Source of the DNA: Apostichopus japonicus
Taxonomy: Eukaryota > Echinodermata > Holothuroidea > Aspidochirotida > Stichopodidae
Reading direction: 5' to 3'
DNA length: 64,000 bases
Assembly (NCBI RefSeq): GCF_037975245.1
Contig: NC_092576.1
Coordinates: 13,153,611 to 13,217,610 of the forward strand
Shown here: positions 13,265-26,185 of the stretch, one piece after another
How positions within the stretch are numbered: the stretch's first letter is position 1
How the letters are laid out: each line of letters begins with the position of its first letter
The notes under the pieces: model-generated
Seen by the model: the letters and a program-made list of their open reading frames with translations, nothing else
Databases searched by the model: none
Told to the model about the DNA's origin: nothing
Made by a program: the position numbers and the translations under genes

Positions 13265-14061
13265 TTAAATATTGTTCTTACCTATTTGGAGGGTGAAGAA
13301 TCGGTTGAGCCGGGTTATAAGTTTTAAAACTGTCTATTTTGTTCGTTTTTTCTGACTCATTTCTGACGAATGTCCACCTAAGGCCCACTCTCGTTTTTAC
13401 ATATTGACGAATACTTTAGTCATCAGTACAACCACTCAGTAACACAATTTTTCTAAGGTTCATACATCTAACTGCCATTTGAAACACCCAGGATTTTGGG
13501 AAGGTAATATTTTTATTATTTCCGCCTTTAATTGCTTAATGCAGCATTTCATACCCGATAGCATAACTCGTGAAAACAGAATGGCCAGTGGGACAACAAT
13601 AATATACCTGAATAGTAGCCTAGTGCTATGATTGCATTACATTCGATTCTTGTGTCTGTTGCGCGAGTAGCTATACACAGTAGACTAGAGTAACGCTATT
13701 TATCTCTACTGAATCGGTGTAACAGTGTCGGTACAATTAATTAGAGCTGTGTGTAAATGAGGAAACATACGGTGTAAGTCACTGACGGACATTGATGACA
13801 ATGGGTGTAACTCGTATAAAAATGATGAATAAATCACTCAAATTTTAATTGTGACCGCGAAGACTACAATACCTAGACCAAGGTTAAGTAATTTAAGCCA
13901 GTCTTGGAGTTAGCCTAACCATACCTAAGGATTGAAGGGAAGGAATCCCAAGCCATCACAATGAACGTATTTCACCAAGATCCCGGTGATGAACTTTTTT
14001 TTCTGAAATATCTAAGTCCATTATCTTGCACGGTACGAGAGTAAATTGGTTTTTAAAAGTC
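13265..14061. other. No gene seen
   Basis: No ORF with family features, no splice-bounded exon and no clear repeat was recognised. Confidence 0.4.
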
Positions 14062-14069
14062 GTGGCATG

Positions 14070-14967
14070 CATGGGCGGCGATCATGGGGGGCATGACCCC
14101 CAACATTTAAGGTGGGGGATATAGTACCGTATCTAATACCCCCCCCCCCAATATTTGGTGGCATAGTTTTTTTTGGCTATAAATAGAAAATATTGCGTGA
14201 GATTATTTATCAAAATCATATTTGGCGGCGGCGGCGCCACAGGCGTAGAAGCCTTATTTGATTTGGGAAGCTGTAACGACTTGCCCGGAAAATATAACCA
14301 AATTTTTTGGCGCGTTCAACATGTTAATGTGCATATCATATAGGCATTCATCGGTTATTACATCACATGCCAATAACATACAATCATTTTCCGTGTTATT
14401 ACACATCACTTTTGTTTAGAATTATTGGGGAAATCGCTACAAAATAATGATAATATTAATACCAGTTTGACCGTTGAAAAACACATTGCAAAATTATTAT
14501 TTTTCAGTAGGTGCTCCAAAAATTCTCAGCATATTGCCCGAATTTTCACAAATACTTTTGGGCTGCGGCCCCCGCTTCCTACGTCTATGGCGACCGCCCC
14601 TCCTCGAGCATATTTTGTTTATGATATTGCTAGTAATTTCAAAATAGAAAATGCTTAGATGCAACTTACAAGGCATGGGAATTGCCAATTCCAGCGATCT
14701 GGGTGGCATTTTCTTTTACGCTTCGCGCCAACATATGGTGGCGCTTCGCTTAGATAGTTTGCTTATAATCTCCGCCCCTTCCTTTGGCGAATTCCTCGCT
14801 ATGCGCCTGTCTAACCGTGTCACAATTTGTTACTATAAATATCACTAAAAAACGTCACATACCGAAAGTAGTTTTTACTTTTTTTTCGAAATAAATTAGC
14901 TAACGGACCGCATCCGTTATGAAATTTGGTTTGCCGATAAAAAAATAAATTATAGCAACCAATAACC

Positions 14968-15057
<90 letters not shown>

Positions 15058-15077
15058 GAAACAAATCGCCGCCCCTG
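14070..15077. mobile_element. hAT element, family 'GGGCGGCGAT', copy A
   Basis: A 1,008-bp element with ends CATGGGCGGCGAT and ATCGCCGCCCCTG. It is flanked by the exact 8-bp duplication GTGGCATG (14062-14069 and 15078-15085). It carries a (TA)n tract at 14999-15052 and the shared internal palindromic module near 14725-14760. No transposase can be read, so it is non-autonomous. Confidence 0.93.
14999..15052. repeat. (TA)n microsatellite inside a hAT element
   Basis: A pure TA run within the element at 14070-15077. It produces a spurious Tyr-Ile ORF on the minus strand. Confidence 0.95.
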
Positions 15078-15085
15078 GTGGCATG

Positions 15086-15870
15086 TAGCTATATTTGGCC
15101 AATGTGTAGTGCCATTGTGCCACTTGGGATGATTTGGGGCAATATAATGTAATATATTGGTTTCCTGTCTCCTTTTCAATGTGAATGTAAACAGTTCAAT
15201 AAACAAATACCAGTATTATGACAAATTAAACCATGCAAACGCCAGCTCATTTCCACTTAAGACTTCCTCTTTCTTCAATTTCATATGTAAAGAAACGTTA
15301 AAAGTGTAACATCTCCCTAAAGAAGTACGGTTTCTCTTAGCTGTTGGCGGTTTGCTCATCGTGAGCAGTACTCTAGCCTAACTCAAAGTACCTTTATCTG
15401 GCTTAGTAATAGGCTTTCTAGTGACATATTTGAAGGTCATATATATTTACTTTTACATTAAACTTTGGAAGGTACTAGCATAGTTTATACTTAAGTAGTT
15501 ACTTTGCTAAAAGGACGAGGGGGGGGGGGGAGTTTAGACCGAATTACTAGAAAATGTGTATACCAACCAAAACCTTGGATGTTTTCTTCCACAGGCTAAG
15601 AAGTTCAGGATCATAGGGGAAGTTATACCAGACCTTTTGGAAAAATAAACCAAGTCATAATATGGACATAAAAACCAAATGAACATCACCAAACTGATAC
15701 ACCCTCAGCCCTGGTTTTCCATACATTGGGATTGTTAACCCTTAAGGTTGGTTGACATAAGAAAGGAGAAGGCACTTGCTGTTCCAGAACGGAAGTTGCA
15801 AGCCACTCGAAGAATCCATATCCATATCAAACGTTTGATTAATCCTTGATATTGTGTCTCATTAAGATTG
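15086..15870. other. No gene seen
   Basis: Ordinary AT-rich sequence with a poly-G run at about 15520-15531. Nothing else was recognised. Confidence 0.4.
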
Positions 15871-15874
15871 TAAG

Positions 15875-16515
15875 GAAAGAATTACAACAAAGGCGGGGTC
15901 TTTTCTTGACTTTTCAAGTGCGTTTAATACTGTCTTGTCTTGAGACTTTATTGCGTAACCCCAAAAATAAAGGAAATTTGTTTTGAAAATAATCCATAAA
16001 AGATGAAGGTCTCATTCTATCAAGATCGCAACGTATTATTATTGAGGGAGCTGAGGTGGCTAGAACCTCCAAAACTGAGTACTGGGTTTACACATCGACG
16101 ACAGTTTGACATTTTCTTGCAAAGCATCACGGTATTAATAAAAGTATATTATGTAGTATCTAGTGTGGCTTACGTTGTGTCTTTCTTTAACAAAAATGCT
16201 AAGGAAAATGTTTAAAAAAATAAATGCTGCTGCAAGACCTGAGTTTACAAGAATAGCTAGTAGGATTTACAGTGATCAGACGCACCCTTTGTATGCTTTA
16301 CTAAAAAGTCTCCTGCACAAATCGAGCAGAAATCTAAGGAATCCCCACAAAATACCGAACGTAAATTTACAGAAACTTATTTATTTACCGTGCTGCTTAA
16401 TACATTCTATTCTAGCACTTAGAATGTTTGTTGAAGTCTGTTATTTATATTGTTTTATGTATTTACTTTTGTTTGTGTATAGATGTATTTTATATGATAT
16501 CCTATCATCTTGACA
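15875..16515 (+). mobile_element. Degraded LINE (reverse transcriptase and C-terminal tail)
   Basis: Near 15910 one frame contains an LDFSSAFNT-like phrase broken by stops, a typical start of the reverse-transcriptase palm. Further on, 16220-16400 encodes RIYSDQTHPLYALLKSLL followed by SSRNLRNP. This resembles the HPL..ll....R.lR.P tail of several LINE ORF2 proteins. The copy is heavily mutated. Confidence 0.5.
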
Positions 16516-16613
16516 TTTTCTCCCCCATTTTATATTAGTTATTCTGGACTGTTTGTTATCCTATCGTCGAGTTATTCTTCTTGTTGAGGTATTATATGCC
16601 TCCTCTCTATAAA

Positions 16614-18165
16614 TTTTATATATATACTGGAGGCAAATAAAAAGAAGGAACAACATGCTGTAGCATGGGCGGCGATCATGGGGGGGACGGGGGGGACATG
16701 TCCCCCCCAATATTTTAGGTGGGGGGGATATAGTATCTAATATCCCCCCCAATATTTGGTGGCATAGTTTTTTTTAAGCATATGTTTTGTATTTTTTTAT
16801 GATATCGCTAGTAATTTCAAAATAGAAAATGCTTAGATGCAACTTACAAGGCCTGGGAAGTGCCATTTCCAGCGATCTGGGAGGCATTTTCGCACCAACT
16901 TATGGTGGCGCTACAATTAGAAAGTCTGGGTACAAGCTTTGCCCCTCCCTTGGCAAATTCCTCGCAAGGCGCCTGTCTAACCGTGTCACAATGTGTTACT
17001 ATATATGACCGAAAGTAGTTTTTACTTTTTTTCTCTCGAAATGAATAGCTAGACGGACCGCATCCGTAATGAAATTTGGTTTGCATCTTGTGTATGAGTG
17101 TAAGTACGTAAAATCATATATATGATCCACATCGATATGGGTTCACTGGGTTTCCATTTGGCCTGTTTCTTACAAGATTTCTAACCGCAGGTGCCTAGCC
17201 AACGGCGGAAGGGGGTGAAGGGGGAGACCGCCCTCCCCCCTCGATCATATTTTTTGGGTATTTTCTATGATATCGAAGTTTTATAGTAGCCGTTATAAGA
17301 GGTTTTAATATTTGTACACCAATAATTTAACTGTGTCTGAAGTTTCGAAAATTCCTTCACCAACATTCTTCATCGTACTTCCTTCTACTCGTGCAATTTT
17401 GACCGGTCTGTTAGGGGTTGAGGGGGGTTTTTCTATATTGGTTGTCCATTAGATGAAATTTTGTGCAACATTATGGGTATGTTTTGAAGTGAATTTATTA
17501 TTCAAATTCTGAACAAATAATGGGCTTAAAACCTTGAAAAGTGGGGCTGACGGGTATTGTGGGGCGTTACGTAGAATTACCTACAAAAGCAATGATCCAC
17601 AGGAGATGCAATGAGGTCGAACATGATGTGTGACTGGTGACAATCTTGAAAAAAGTTTATGAATGAAAAAAAAAACTATTAGGAAAAACTTGGTTCTCAG
17701 GCAAAAGTGTACATCTGGTTGGTCATTTTCAAGCCCGAGAAGTGCCATTTCCGGTGATCTGGGGGGTTATCAAAACCAAAAATTTTCTTGTACGCTGCGC
17801 GCCAACCAATGGTGGCGCTCCGCTTTGATAGTAATTCGCCCGCATCCAAGCAAATATCCCCCCCAATATTTGAAACAGATCGCCGCCCCTGTGCTGTAGT
17901 ACGACTTGGAAACACTTGAACAATGGCACAGTTGTTTCCTTCTTTGAATCTGAGGATTCACACGAGGTTGGGTTGGATATTATGACTGTGCTTGTGGACG
18001 TAAGAATTTTTTATATGTATACTGGAAGGTAATATAAAGAAGGAACAATATACTATAGTACGACTTGGAAATATTTGAACAATGGCACATTTGTTTCCTT
18101 CTTTAAATCTGAGGATTCACACGAGGTTGGGTTGGATATTATGAATGTGCTGTGAGCGTGACAAA
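16614..18165. repeat. About 160-bp tandem duplication, first unit split by a hAT
   Basis: A unit running ATACTGGAGGCAAATA ... GAAGGAACAA ... TACGACTTGGAAA ... CACACGAGGTTGGGTTGGAT appears twice. The first copy is split (16614-16663 plus 17892-18010) and the second is intact (18015-18165). The intact unit serves as a natural empty site for the insertion. Confidence 0.8.
16664..17891. mobile_element. hAT element, family 'GGGCGGCGAT', copy B
   Basis: A 1,228-bp element with ends CATGGGCGGCGAT and ATCGCCGCCCCTG. The exact 8-bp duplication is TGCTGTAG (16656-16663 and 17892-17899). Its internal sequence matches 9165-9840 and carries the shared palindromic module at about 17797-17830. It is non-autonomous. 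Confidence 0.94.
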
Positions 18166-18597
18166 AATTTCACATTTCCGTTCAAGGAGATAGTAGGCCT
18201 ATCGTGGAAAAGCTTCCCAAAGCGTTTGAAAGATACTTAGAAACTATTGTCAGAGACATTTCACGTAATACTCTAACTTGAAAATGAAGAATTGCACACA
18301 ATTTTCCATAGTCTGTGTGCTTTATAAGAGTTCCGACTTAACAGATTACGCCACTGAAACTATTATTTTTGCAACTGCATGTGTTCATATTTCATCATAT
18401 CCCTTCCCCTTTCTCTCCCCATGTGACAGTGAACATTCACGGTGTACCCTATGGCTACTACAAGAAAAAAAGTGACGAATACTAGTCTGTGACAGGACGA
18501 AACTTCAAAATTTAGTTCAAGCATACTGACGAATGTTTGACGACTATCTAAAATGAACTGAAAATGACATGACATAACGACGAATATGTTTACACTA

Positions 18598-18800
18598 AAA
18601 TTACTACACTCTAAAAACAGTTGGTTAAAAAATTAACCAATACCTTAACCAACACTGGGCACGTATGTCAAATTCGACTTATTGGTGATATTTTAACCAA
18701 CACCTGTTGGTTAACGGCTTTAACCAGCCGTTGGGTAACATTTTTAACCAATAAAATAACTATAAGTTTGTACCCAACAGTTGTTGGTTAAATTAATTGT
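18598..18800. repeat. Cluster of inverted TTGGTTAA motifs
   Basis: TTGGTTAA and its complement TTAACCAA occur about ten times in 200 bp, in both orientations, giving a foldback-like segment. It is probably a decayed MITE. Confidence 0.55.
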
Positions 18801-19855
18801 GTAAATTATGCCCATCATTGGTGAACTTACAAATGTAGGGATCATTAAATTGGGGAATTAAAAATCATTGAATTGGGCAATTACTACATTTAAATTGGGC
18901 AGTCGCTTTTACCATTACAAAAGGGTGGGGGAGTCAAATGAGCCTTCATTGCCCAATATATGTTGGCGAATGCAATATATTGGACAGTGATGGATGAGAT
19001 CCTCAGGGGATTTTACTTAATGTAGTTGAAAGACTCCTCACAAGTTTTGTTCATGCAGACCTAATTTGCAACAATCAGTTGAATATGGCAATGCAAAGAG
19101 TAAACAATTCCTTGAAAAATATTGAGAAATTAAACAAACAGTTACATTACAGAAGCCAGATGGATGACATTTTGAGAACTTGTTTTTATTGAAAACAATA
19201 ACCAGCTGAACCATGTGAATAAAATACAAACAAAACAAAACAAGACACAAATATGCTTGGATGTAACAACTTCTTTGTTGTGGTCTATCAGAACTTTAAG
19301 GTGACACAATATAAAAAACCTCTACTCTTCAAGAAGAACCTTATTCATAGAAAACTTGTAACACTAAATATCTCACATATGTAACTATAGATCAATTGAT
19401 ATATAAACAATCTATGAATCTAAACATCAATCATGATCTGACTAATCAAGGTTTACCTATACATACAGTTAACTAAGAGTTACATTGAGTATCACATACA
19501 TATGTGGTGTACATGATTACATCTAGAGACATATTTATGATATATGCAGTACATTGCAGCCAGTGCATTGTTCTTATTTCCAGTATTTGGATGTATAGTA
19601 TATATTTTCACCACATATAGAGATACATGTGTAGGTGAAATTTAGCTACATTAAACCTTACTCACTCATGAAAGATCAGTTGATCAGATCGGGATTCCAA
19701 TACAAATTAGTAAGGAAAGTTTTGATTTGTACCAGCATGGTATGTAAAAATATGTCATATCATAAGTTTTAATTAAATGTCCCTTCATGATGATGCTATC
19801 GGGTGTGTGAATTTTAAAATAGTAATATTATACAAACTTCTTGCTTACAATTATT
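18800..19855. other. No gene seen
   Basis: No recognisable coding or repeat structure beyond short A/T-rich motifs. Confidence 0.4.
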
Positions 19856-19955
19856 ATATGAGCTTCTTGCTTACAATTTCCTTTTAAGGCACTTCTTACT
19901 TTTCAGGGCCAAGAATGCTATAATACAACTTGGCATATGTGCTTCTTTGATTTCA

Positions 19956-20480
19956 TTAATCACATTTTGAATGAACTGCCAAACAAGACTGCATAAAGGT
20001 CGATAAGCCATGTCCAAAATGCACATTTGCCATGAAACAGAAATAGACAGCTTTTATAGAAGAGATTTGTAAGGAACTGACCTCTGTTCTAAAATAGCAA
20101 ATATCTGGGTTGGTACCAAGAGGGCTCCTTGCATACAAAAGTAGCTGCAGTATTTTTGTGGCATCAATATCCTTTGAACTTTGTAGAATATCAGCCATGA
20201 ATATCTTGCTTACAATTCTTTCCTTTTAAGCCACTAATTACTTTTAAAGGCCAAGAATGATCTAAGGTCTCTTATGCAACTTGGCATATGTGCTTCTTTG
20301 ATTTCATAAATCACATTTTGAATGAACTGCCACACAAGACAGCATGAAGGTTGGTAAGCCATGTCCAAAATGTACATTGCTTTGAAACAGAAATCGATAG
20401 CTTACAGTAGTGATTCTTGGGGGACTGGCCTCCGTTCTAGAATAACAAATGTTTGGGTTGGTGCCAAGAGTAAAAGTAAG
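19956..20480 (-). CDS. Tandemly duplicated terminal exon of an uncharacterised protein
   Basis: Two roughly 330-bp direct repeats (19856-20195 and 20200-20480) each encode, on the minus strand, a matching C-terminus. The first reads LGTNPDICYFRTE...NVHFGHGLSTFMQSCLAV..HSKCD and the second LGTNPNICYSRTE...NVHFGHGLPTFMLSCVAV..HSKCD, each closed by a stop. Amino-acid conservation between the copies suggests both descend from real coding sequence. The F/V..CF..N..F...L..FMQ pattern loosely resembles the C-terminus of SAMD3-like proteins common in fish and marine invertebrates; that assignment is tentative. The exon at 21409-21650 may belong to the same gene. Confidence 0.4.
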
Positions 20481-21408
20481 TATTTAACATTTATTGACAC
20501 ATGCTTTGAAAATATCTAAGAATACAGCTCAAAAATGTTTTTTTTCAAAATATTTTTTTAATGTGGTAGGGGGAAAATTTGAGTTGCAAAAATTCAATAT
20601 TTAACATTTGTGATATCATCACTGAACAAAAGCATATTCATGGGAATAATTTATCTTGTCTCCCTGTAACAAGATGATAGACAAGTTGTTAGATTGGACA
20701 CAATTGCAAGAAATGCAGAGCAAACATTGCACATAAAACCATAGCACCGAATGGCAAAGACACCATATTAAAACAAAAACTTTGTACAAATTGTAAACCA
20801 TATTATACCGCTTGAATCTGTACCTTTTTTCTACACTCAACATCAGCAACCTTTCTTAAAATCTTAGCTATAGCCTTGAATAAAGCAAGAGTTTCATCCA
20901 AAAATAACATTTATTCCCAATCTGGTCTTTATAATGCGTACTGATCTGCCAGATGCCTAAGGTTAAATTAAAAGTCAGTCAGTTTTCTTCACTGTGTGGC
21001 TGATTACTGTCATAAACTTCCAGGCATAAATTAAAAGAGATTTAAAATGTAATGCCATCATTTAAAAAAAGCAGTGAAACTAGTTCTTTCCAATCAAACT
21101 AGATATGTAGTCAATCAAAGTACTGTTTTTAAGTTGGCCAAATAGGCTTCAAAGTGAAATATAGTATTAACTTATCAGTGAGGTTAGTGACTTAATTAAT
21201 TTCAGTGTTTCTGCTAAATCAAAACCTCGCTAGTAATTTTTCCACTTCCTTTTTCAAGAGTAAAAGAATATGGTCTTGAATAGTATCTTCGTAATATGTG
21301 TATTCAGAGTTCGCTTCTTTAGTATTTTTGATGCAAAATCACCTACGTATTTCTCTTTAATTAAGCAGCAAAAATTCGAATTTGATAGTTACCATTCCAC
21401 GGTCTAAC

Positions 21409-21650
21409 AACTTGGGATACTCTTTCAGAATATCTGAAATGTTAGTTGAGTGGTCTTTGATCTGCTGTTGTCTGTAAACTGCAGTTTGCCCCATGAAGTC
21501 CAATACTTTCTCTCTTGGTTCCATGTTACATTTCAGCCAGTCATTCATCATCACCAATTCCTCTTTGTTCTCCAGATCAGCTTCTGGCAAGGACAATAAA
21601 AACATATATTTCCTACTAAATAGAGATGCCTTAACATCAAATTTTGAAGT
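21409..21650 (-). CDS. Exon of an uncharacterised (SAMD3-like?) protein
   Basis: The minus-strand reading contains LFSRKYMFLLSLPEADLE, KEELVMMNDWLKCNMEPREK and VYRQQQIKDHSTNISDILKE followed by YPKLLDRGM. It ends at a GTAACT donor. The pattern of a YRQQQI block, an I..IL.EYP.LL block and a hydrophobic end is what I recall from uncharacterised SAM-domain proteins. No clean acceptor was found, so the 5' boundary is approximate. It may be a gene or a gene fragment, with its end at 19956-20480. Confidence 0.4.
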
Positions 21651-21749
21651 TACCAATGGTTGTGGTAGTTACAACGTGTCCTAAGCCAGTCTTTGATCAT
21701 TGTCATGGCATGAGAGATAAGTCAAATCCTGAGAATAGTCTTATAGCTC

Positions 21750-22740
21750 TTATTTGAAACCATAACAGCGGATTGCGAAGAAGATAGATAGTGGTATCAC
21801 TTTTAGAACGTACAAATATGTGAATGCTAAGGTCTTTATGTGGATTCATCTTTGTGAAATAGCATGGAGGGGGGATTTGCTTATCCTATTAAGCTTACAT
21901 GCTGTTGCACATTCTAGATTTGTAGAGATTTGTCTAAGAAAGAACACATTGTACTATTACAACAAAGAGTTGATATCAGTTTAGATAAGACTGTGTTTTA
22001 TACATGCTGGATAAATGTATGTGTGTGAACACTTTCTGAACAGTCAAATATTAATTTTTAACATCTTATATTCGTGGGTTCATTTACCTTTGAAGTTTTT
22101 CAAATTTGGTTAATGTTGTATTTAAATGTATCAGTGTATACATAACCTTGTTTTTTACAGACCTAACTTTTATTTGGAATTATTGCCTGAGGCGGGGGTG
22201 GTTGGGGTGGTTGGGGGGTTGAGTTGGTCAAGGCAGCTGGGGAAGTAGGTACATAATATATTAGCTTTTAATTTTACAAAAATATTTGAAAGCTAAGGTT
22301 TTTTATTGGGATTCATCCTCATTGAATAGGTTGCAAGGGACGAGGAGAGGATGGGGGGGGGGGGTGTTGAGTTGACTTGGTAGCCGTATTAAGACCTATT
22401 GCTTTAGCAAAAGTTTGAGATGTTTCTTGAACAAGTATCTATACATTATTTCAGAGTTCATTGCATGAGGTATGGGTTGAGCTGCTGTGGAATGAGATAC
22501 ATTCAGAGTTAGACCATTCATAACGGCCAAATATTTTGATAGTATGCCTATATAATGCTTTGATGTTTTTCCAATTGTTAACTTTGATTGGGAAGTGGGA
22601 GGGTGGGGGGTTGCGGTTCAGGTGACTTGACCATACCATTAAGGCTAATTGCTTTTGCACATGCTGGATTTATACAGCTTGATATGTCTTGGAAAGTACA
22701 AGTTGTACACTATTAACCTTTTCTCCTATTCTTTGTAAAA
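21750..22740. repeat. Degenerate tandem repeat, about three units
   Basis: Three diverged blocks repeat the order: an AAGGTTTTTTATTGGGATTCAT-like phrase, a G-rich run, a TTAAGNCTAATTGCTTTTGCA-like phrase and a CTGGATTTATACAG-like phrase. G runs at about 22190-22215, 22345-22362 and 22600 fall at matching positions. No coding signal. Confidence 0.55.
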
Positions 22741-22741
22741 T

Positions 22742-25700
22742 ATTTGATCATATATAGTGTTTGTTTTTCTTCTCTCTTACAGACAGGGACCAGTTGGCAC
22801 TGCCATATAAATGTTCAAGTTGGTTAATCCATGCTGCTTGGTTCCATATTATATTATGTTATGTTGGGACCCCTGGACGTGCAATAAACATGTTCTTGGA
22901 TTTTGTCAGTTGGGTCGCTTTCAAGCAAACAATTTTTGCGTAGTAAATGTTAGCAGCACTATAGCAGTAGATCATACTGATTGGTGCAGTTCAGCCCTTT
23001 CCACAATATATTCATTATCATGAGAATCCTCGTTTCTTGTGTTCAGTTCTTTTCTGTGACTATCATACATTTTGAAGATCATCGAGCACTCTGTGTTACA
23101 TCACCAGGCTGCAGTTAACTATACGGATTTATCTTGATATCATGTTGATAATCCTTTTGATGTGAATGCTAAAGGAAATATTATGATGCGAGAGAAAGTC
23201 ATAACTAGAACATTTACAAAACATTGGTGAACATCATGCTTTGACAATGTCACAAGAATATAAGTTTGGTAGAACCAAAATACCATATTACACCAGTGAA
23301 AATCCTTTTTTTTGTAAATAAATTGATGTACTGATGATATTTTTCTTGTAACAGTTCCATATGTATGGAATAATTTGTTGCACTGTAGATCCATAGGGTA
23401 TAGCATATTCCAAGAGGTGTTAAAAACTCAGCAGACAAACTGAGGCACTTGTATACTTTATAGAATCATAGATGAAGATGGTATGGTGGATGTTAATATT
23501 TTATCAGCATTTTAACAGAATTTCTGTTACTGATTATTAAATGCAGCTGGCTCAAAACTAATTTACAAATTACCTCAAACAAGAAACCAGAGATCAAATT
23601 TGTGTGCTTGTAACTTATGAGCATAATTTGTGATATAACTATTAAATCCACTCGTTTGCTGTATTGTAGATATATGCACGGACGCAATGAATATGTTACT
23701 GTTGCGCACAATTATATGAAAGCTGGTTTTCTTTTTATGTGCTACAATAGGTACCGTATTTTATTGGGTACAAAGGTTGTTCTTTTGGTTGTCTTGAAGG
23801 TGGACCAGCCCCCCCCCCCACCTATTTTCCCACTTTCACCTCCTGCTGAAATTATCCCCCTATTTCGAATCAACATTAGTCAAGTGATAATGTCAAACAA
23901 CAGGGGTACTTGAACAGCAAGTTGGTTTTGGGTGTACAGTTCAATGAAAAGGAGACTTAAGTTTCCTCTCAACAAATAATGTAAACGTGGCCACTTAATT
24001 AAGGCTTGATAAAAATTGTAATGACAAATCTATATCCCCCCACCCTCCTCATTAATCCTCCACATCAGAACTTACTACCAATACTATTTGGAATATAGTT
24101 ACATTGGTAACGATTGAAATTATGTGACATGTTTTTTTTTAATTTTTTATATTAACCTTTGTGCAAAATCTAAAACTTGTCCTTATAGATCAAGTAGCAC
24201 ACCGTTGTCCTACCATATCACCTGCTGCCTCCCTGTAATGGACAATAAGCACTCTTCATTAACAGTTAGAAGTAGTCAATCACATGTCATATGTGAATTA
24301 ATTTGTTTGCCTCGTCATTCCCCCTACCCCCCCCCCCCTCGCCTTGCCCAGGACATACTGACAATGGAACAGAAGTATGTTACATATGAGTATATGACTG
24401 AAATTAACATAACTTCAAATTAAGTCCCCATAAACCAATTTAATGTATGTTAAGTCAGTACAAAGTCCCCGCAAGTAATTGAATTGATTTTGAACTTATT
24501 GTCCACAATCTGAAATGCGGCTTAAGAACCCCTTTTCCAGACGGTGGGTGGGGAAAACAATTAGGGTGTGGGGGCACTTATCTTGTTAGGGCTGGCTATA
24601 AAGGTTAGGGACAACTTCTCTATTAGGAAGTTGATTTAGATCAATAGGGTACAATATTTGGAATTGATAATTTTATAAAAAATTCCAAATATATGCAAAT
24701 TATAATATGCAAATTAGGTAGTAATTTAATTTTAATTGGAAAACACCAAAATACAATTAAATCTCTACGGACTTCAAAATTGACTTCAAATTGTATGATA
24801 AAGGTTCTTCTGGGCTGCTCTTTCAGATGATACCTTATTTTCTGAAATCTGTTGAGGATTGACAGAGTTATGACTGATTTAATTTAGTACAAATGTTGTT
24901 TACTTTGTTTACTTTCTACAAATACAGCCTAACGTTGGCATAACGTTAGGCCTAGCCTAGCCATTTTTGTAAAAAACGCTATTGAACTTACAATTTCTGG
25001 GTCCTCAAAGGACCGAACCTTGATAAACTGGTTCGACCAGAAGGTCCTGGACCTCATGAAGGTATCTGACCAATCGTCCCACATCTTTAGGGCCTATTGG
25101 GCCGTAATTTGGGACGCTGTGTGCAGCCACGACCTATTTGAAAATATCCACTACGTAAAAGTCCATTGAAATGTACATTAAACATACAATGACACAGTAT
25201 TGCGCAAGAACGGCGGTTGCTATCGACTTACAAAGGAATGTGAGGGCGCTATGTCATAACTATCAATTACAAAGAAGTGAGCGGCCTAAATATCTATAAT
25301 AGGGTAAAAAAAACACGTTCGTAGGTTGAAGCGTTCGGGAACGAGAATTTTCTCAAAAATGAACGGATTTGGACGATTTTGGTGTCAAATTACAGGAAAT
25401 TTCAAGGTCATTTGCATTTTTCCCAGAGCTCTTTATAGATATATTCCTGTTCAAAACATGTTCAAAACATGTTAGTGTTTATACCAAATATAATGGGGGG
25501 GGGGGAGGGGGGTTTCTTCAACTCTTATTTTCTGTCACGATTTTTATGAAGCGAACATCGATTTTTAGCCAAATTACGTCATTTTCAGATTGACCCTTGA
25601 CCTTTGAGCCCCACCCACTAAAAAAAATTACAGTGACCCCCCTTTTTATTTGTTTTATACACAAACGTATGTTCTTAGCTACATTTCAATACCTAAATGA

Positions 25701-26185
25701 CTGTTGTAGGATGTAAGATGGCTGAGTAATAATTTTTTTTAAATTCAAAGATTATTTGGGTCGATATCGACCCAAATCGCGGAGTTTGAAGTCCTTGTGA
25801 TAATTGTAACAATGGTCCTCATTATGACAGCAGCAAGTTCGATGCCCCATAAACCACCTTACGTCCTGTAGGTGTGTGTGTATGTTTGTGTATGATCGTT
25901 TCGCGAGTTCATGAAAGTGTTAATTTTTTATTAGTTCTTCCAAATATAACAATAAAATGGTAAGAAAACGATATTATGTTGTTTTATTTTTTTTTGCTAT
26001 GCAAACAAATTATATTTCCGACTGAACATGATCACGTTTATGTAATATCACGCCACTAATTCATGATATGAACATTTCGCTGAAACTAACTGCAATAGCG
26101 CATACTGTCCAGACGTTCACATTATTGTAGGCCTACTTTCATTTAGGAAGTGGCAATATCGGGGCAGCCATCCCCTGCAACCACC
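22742..26185. other. Gene-poor stretch
   Basis: Several poly-C/poly-G runs (about 23810, 24330, 25496). The frame following an acceptor-like TCTCTTACAG at 22782 is open for some 55 codons but has no motif. One unassigned open stretch at 24925-25169 is listed separately. No exon of the downstream receptor (its signal peptide should lie 5' of 27861) was identified here. Confidence 0.4.
24925..25169 (+). other. Unassigned 80-codon open stretch
   Basis: One plus-strand frame is open without an early ATG. It reads VKNAIELTISGSSKDRTL, then NWFDQKVLDLMKVSDQSSH and IFRAYWAVIWDAVCSHDLF before a stop. The composition is protein-like (Trp, Asp and Leu rich), but the opposite strand also has open stretches. 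No family was recognised. Confidence 0.25.

Noticed and set aside
23617-24423. ORFs at 23617-23913 and 24124-24423 as the missing receptor signal-peptide exon
   Set aside because: No hydrophobic signal followed by a phase-1 donor could be found in either.
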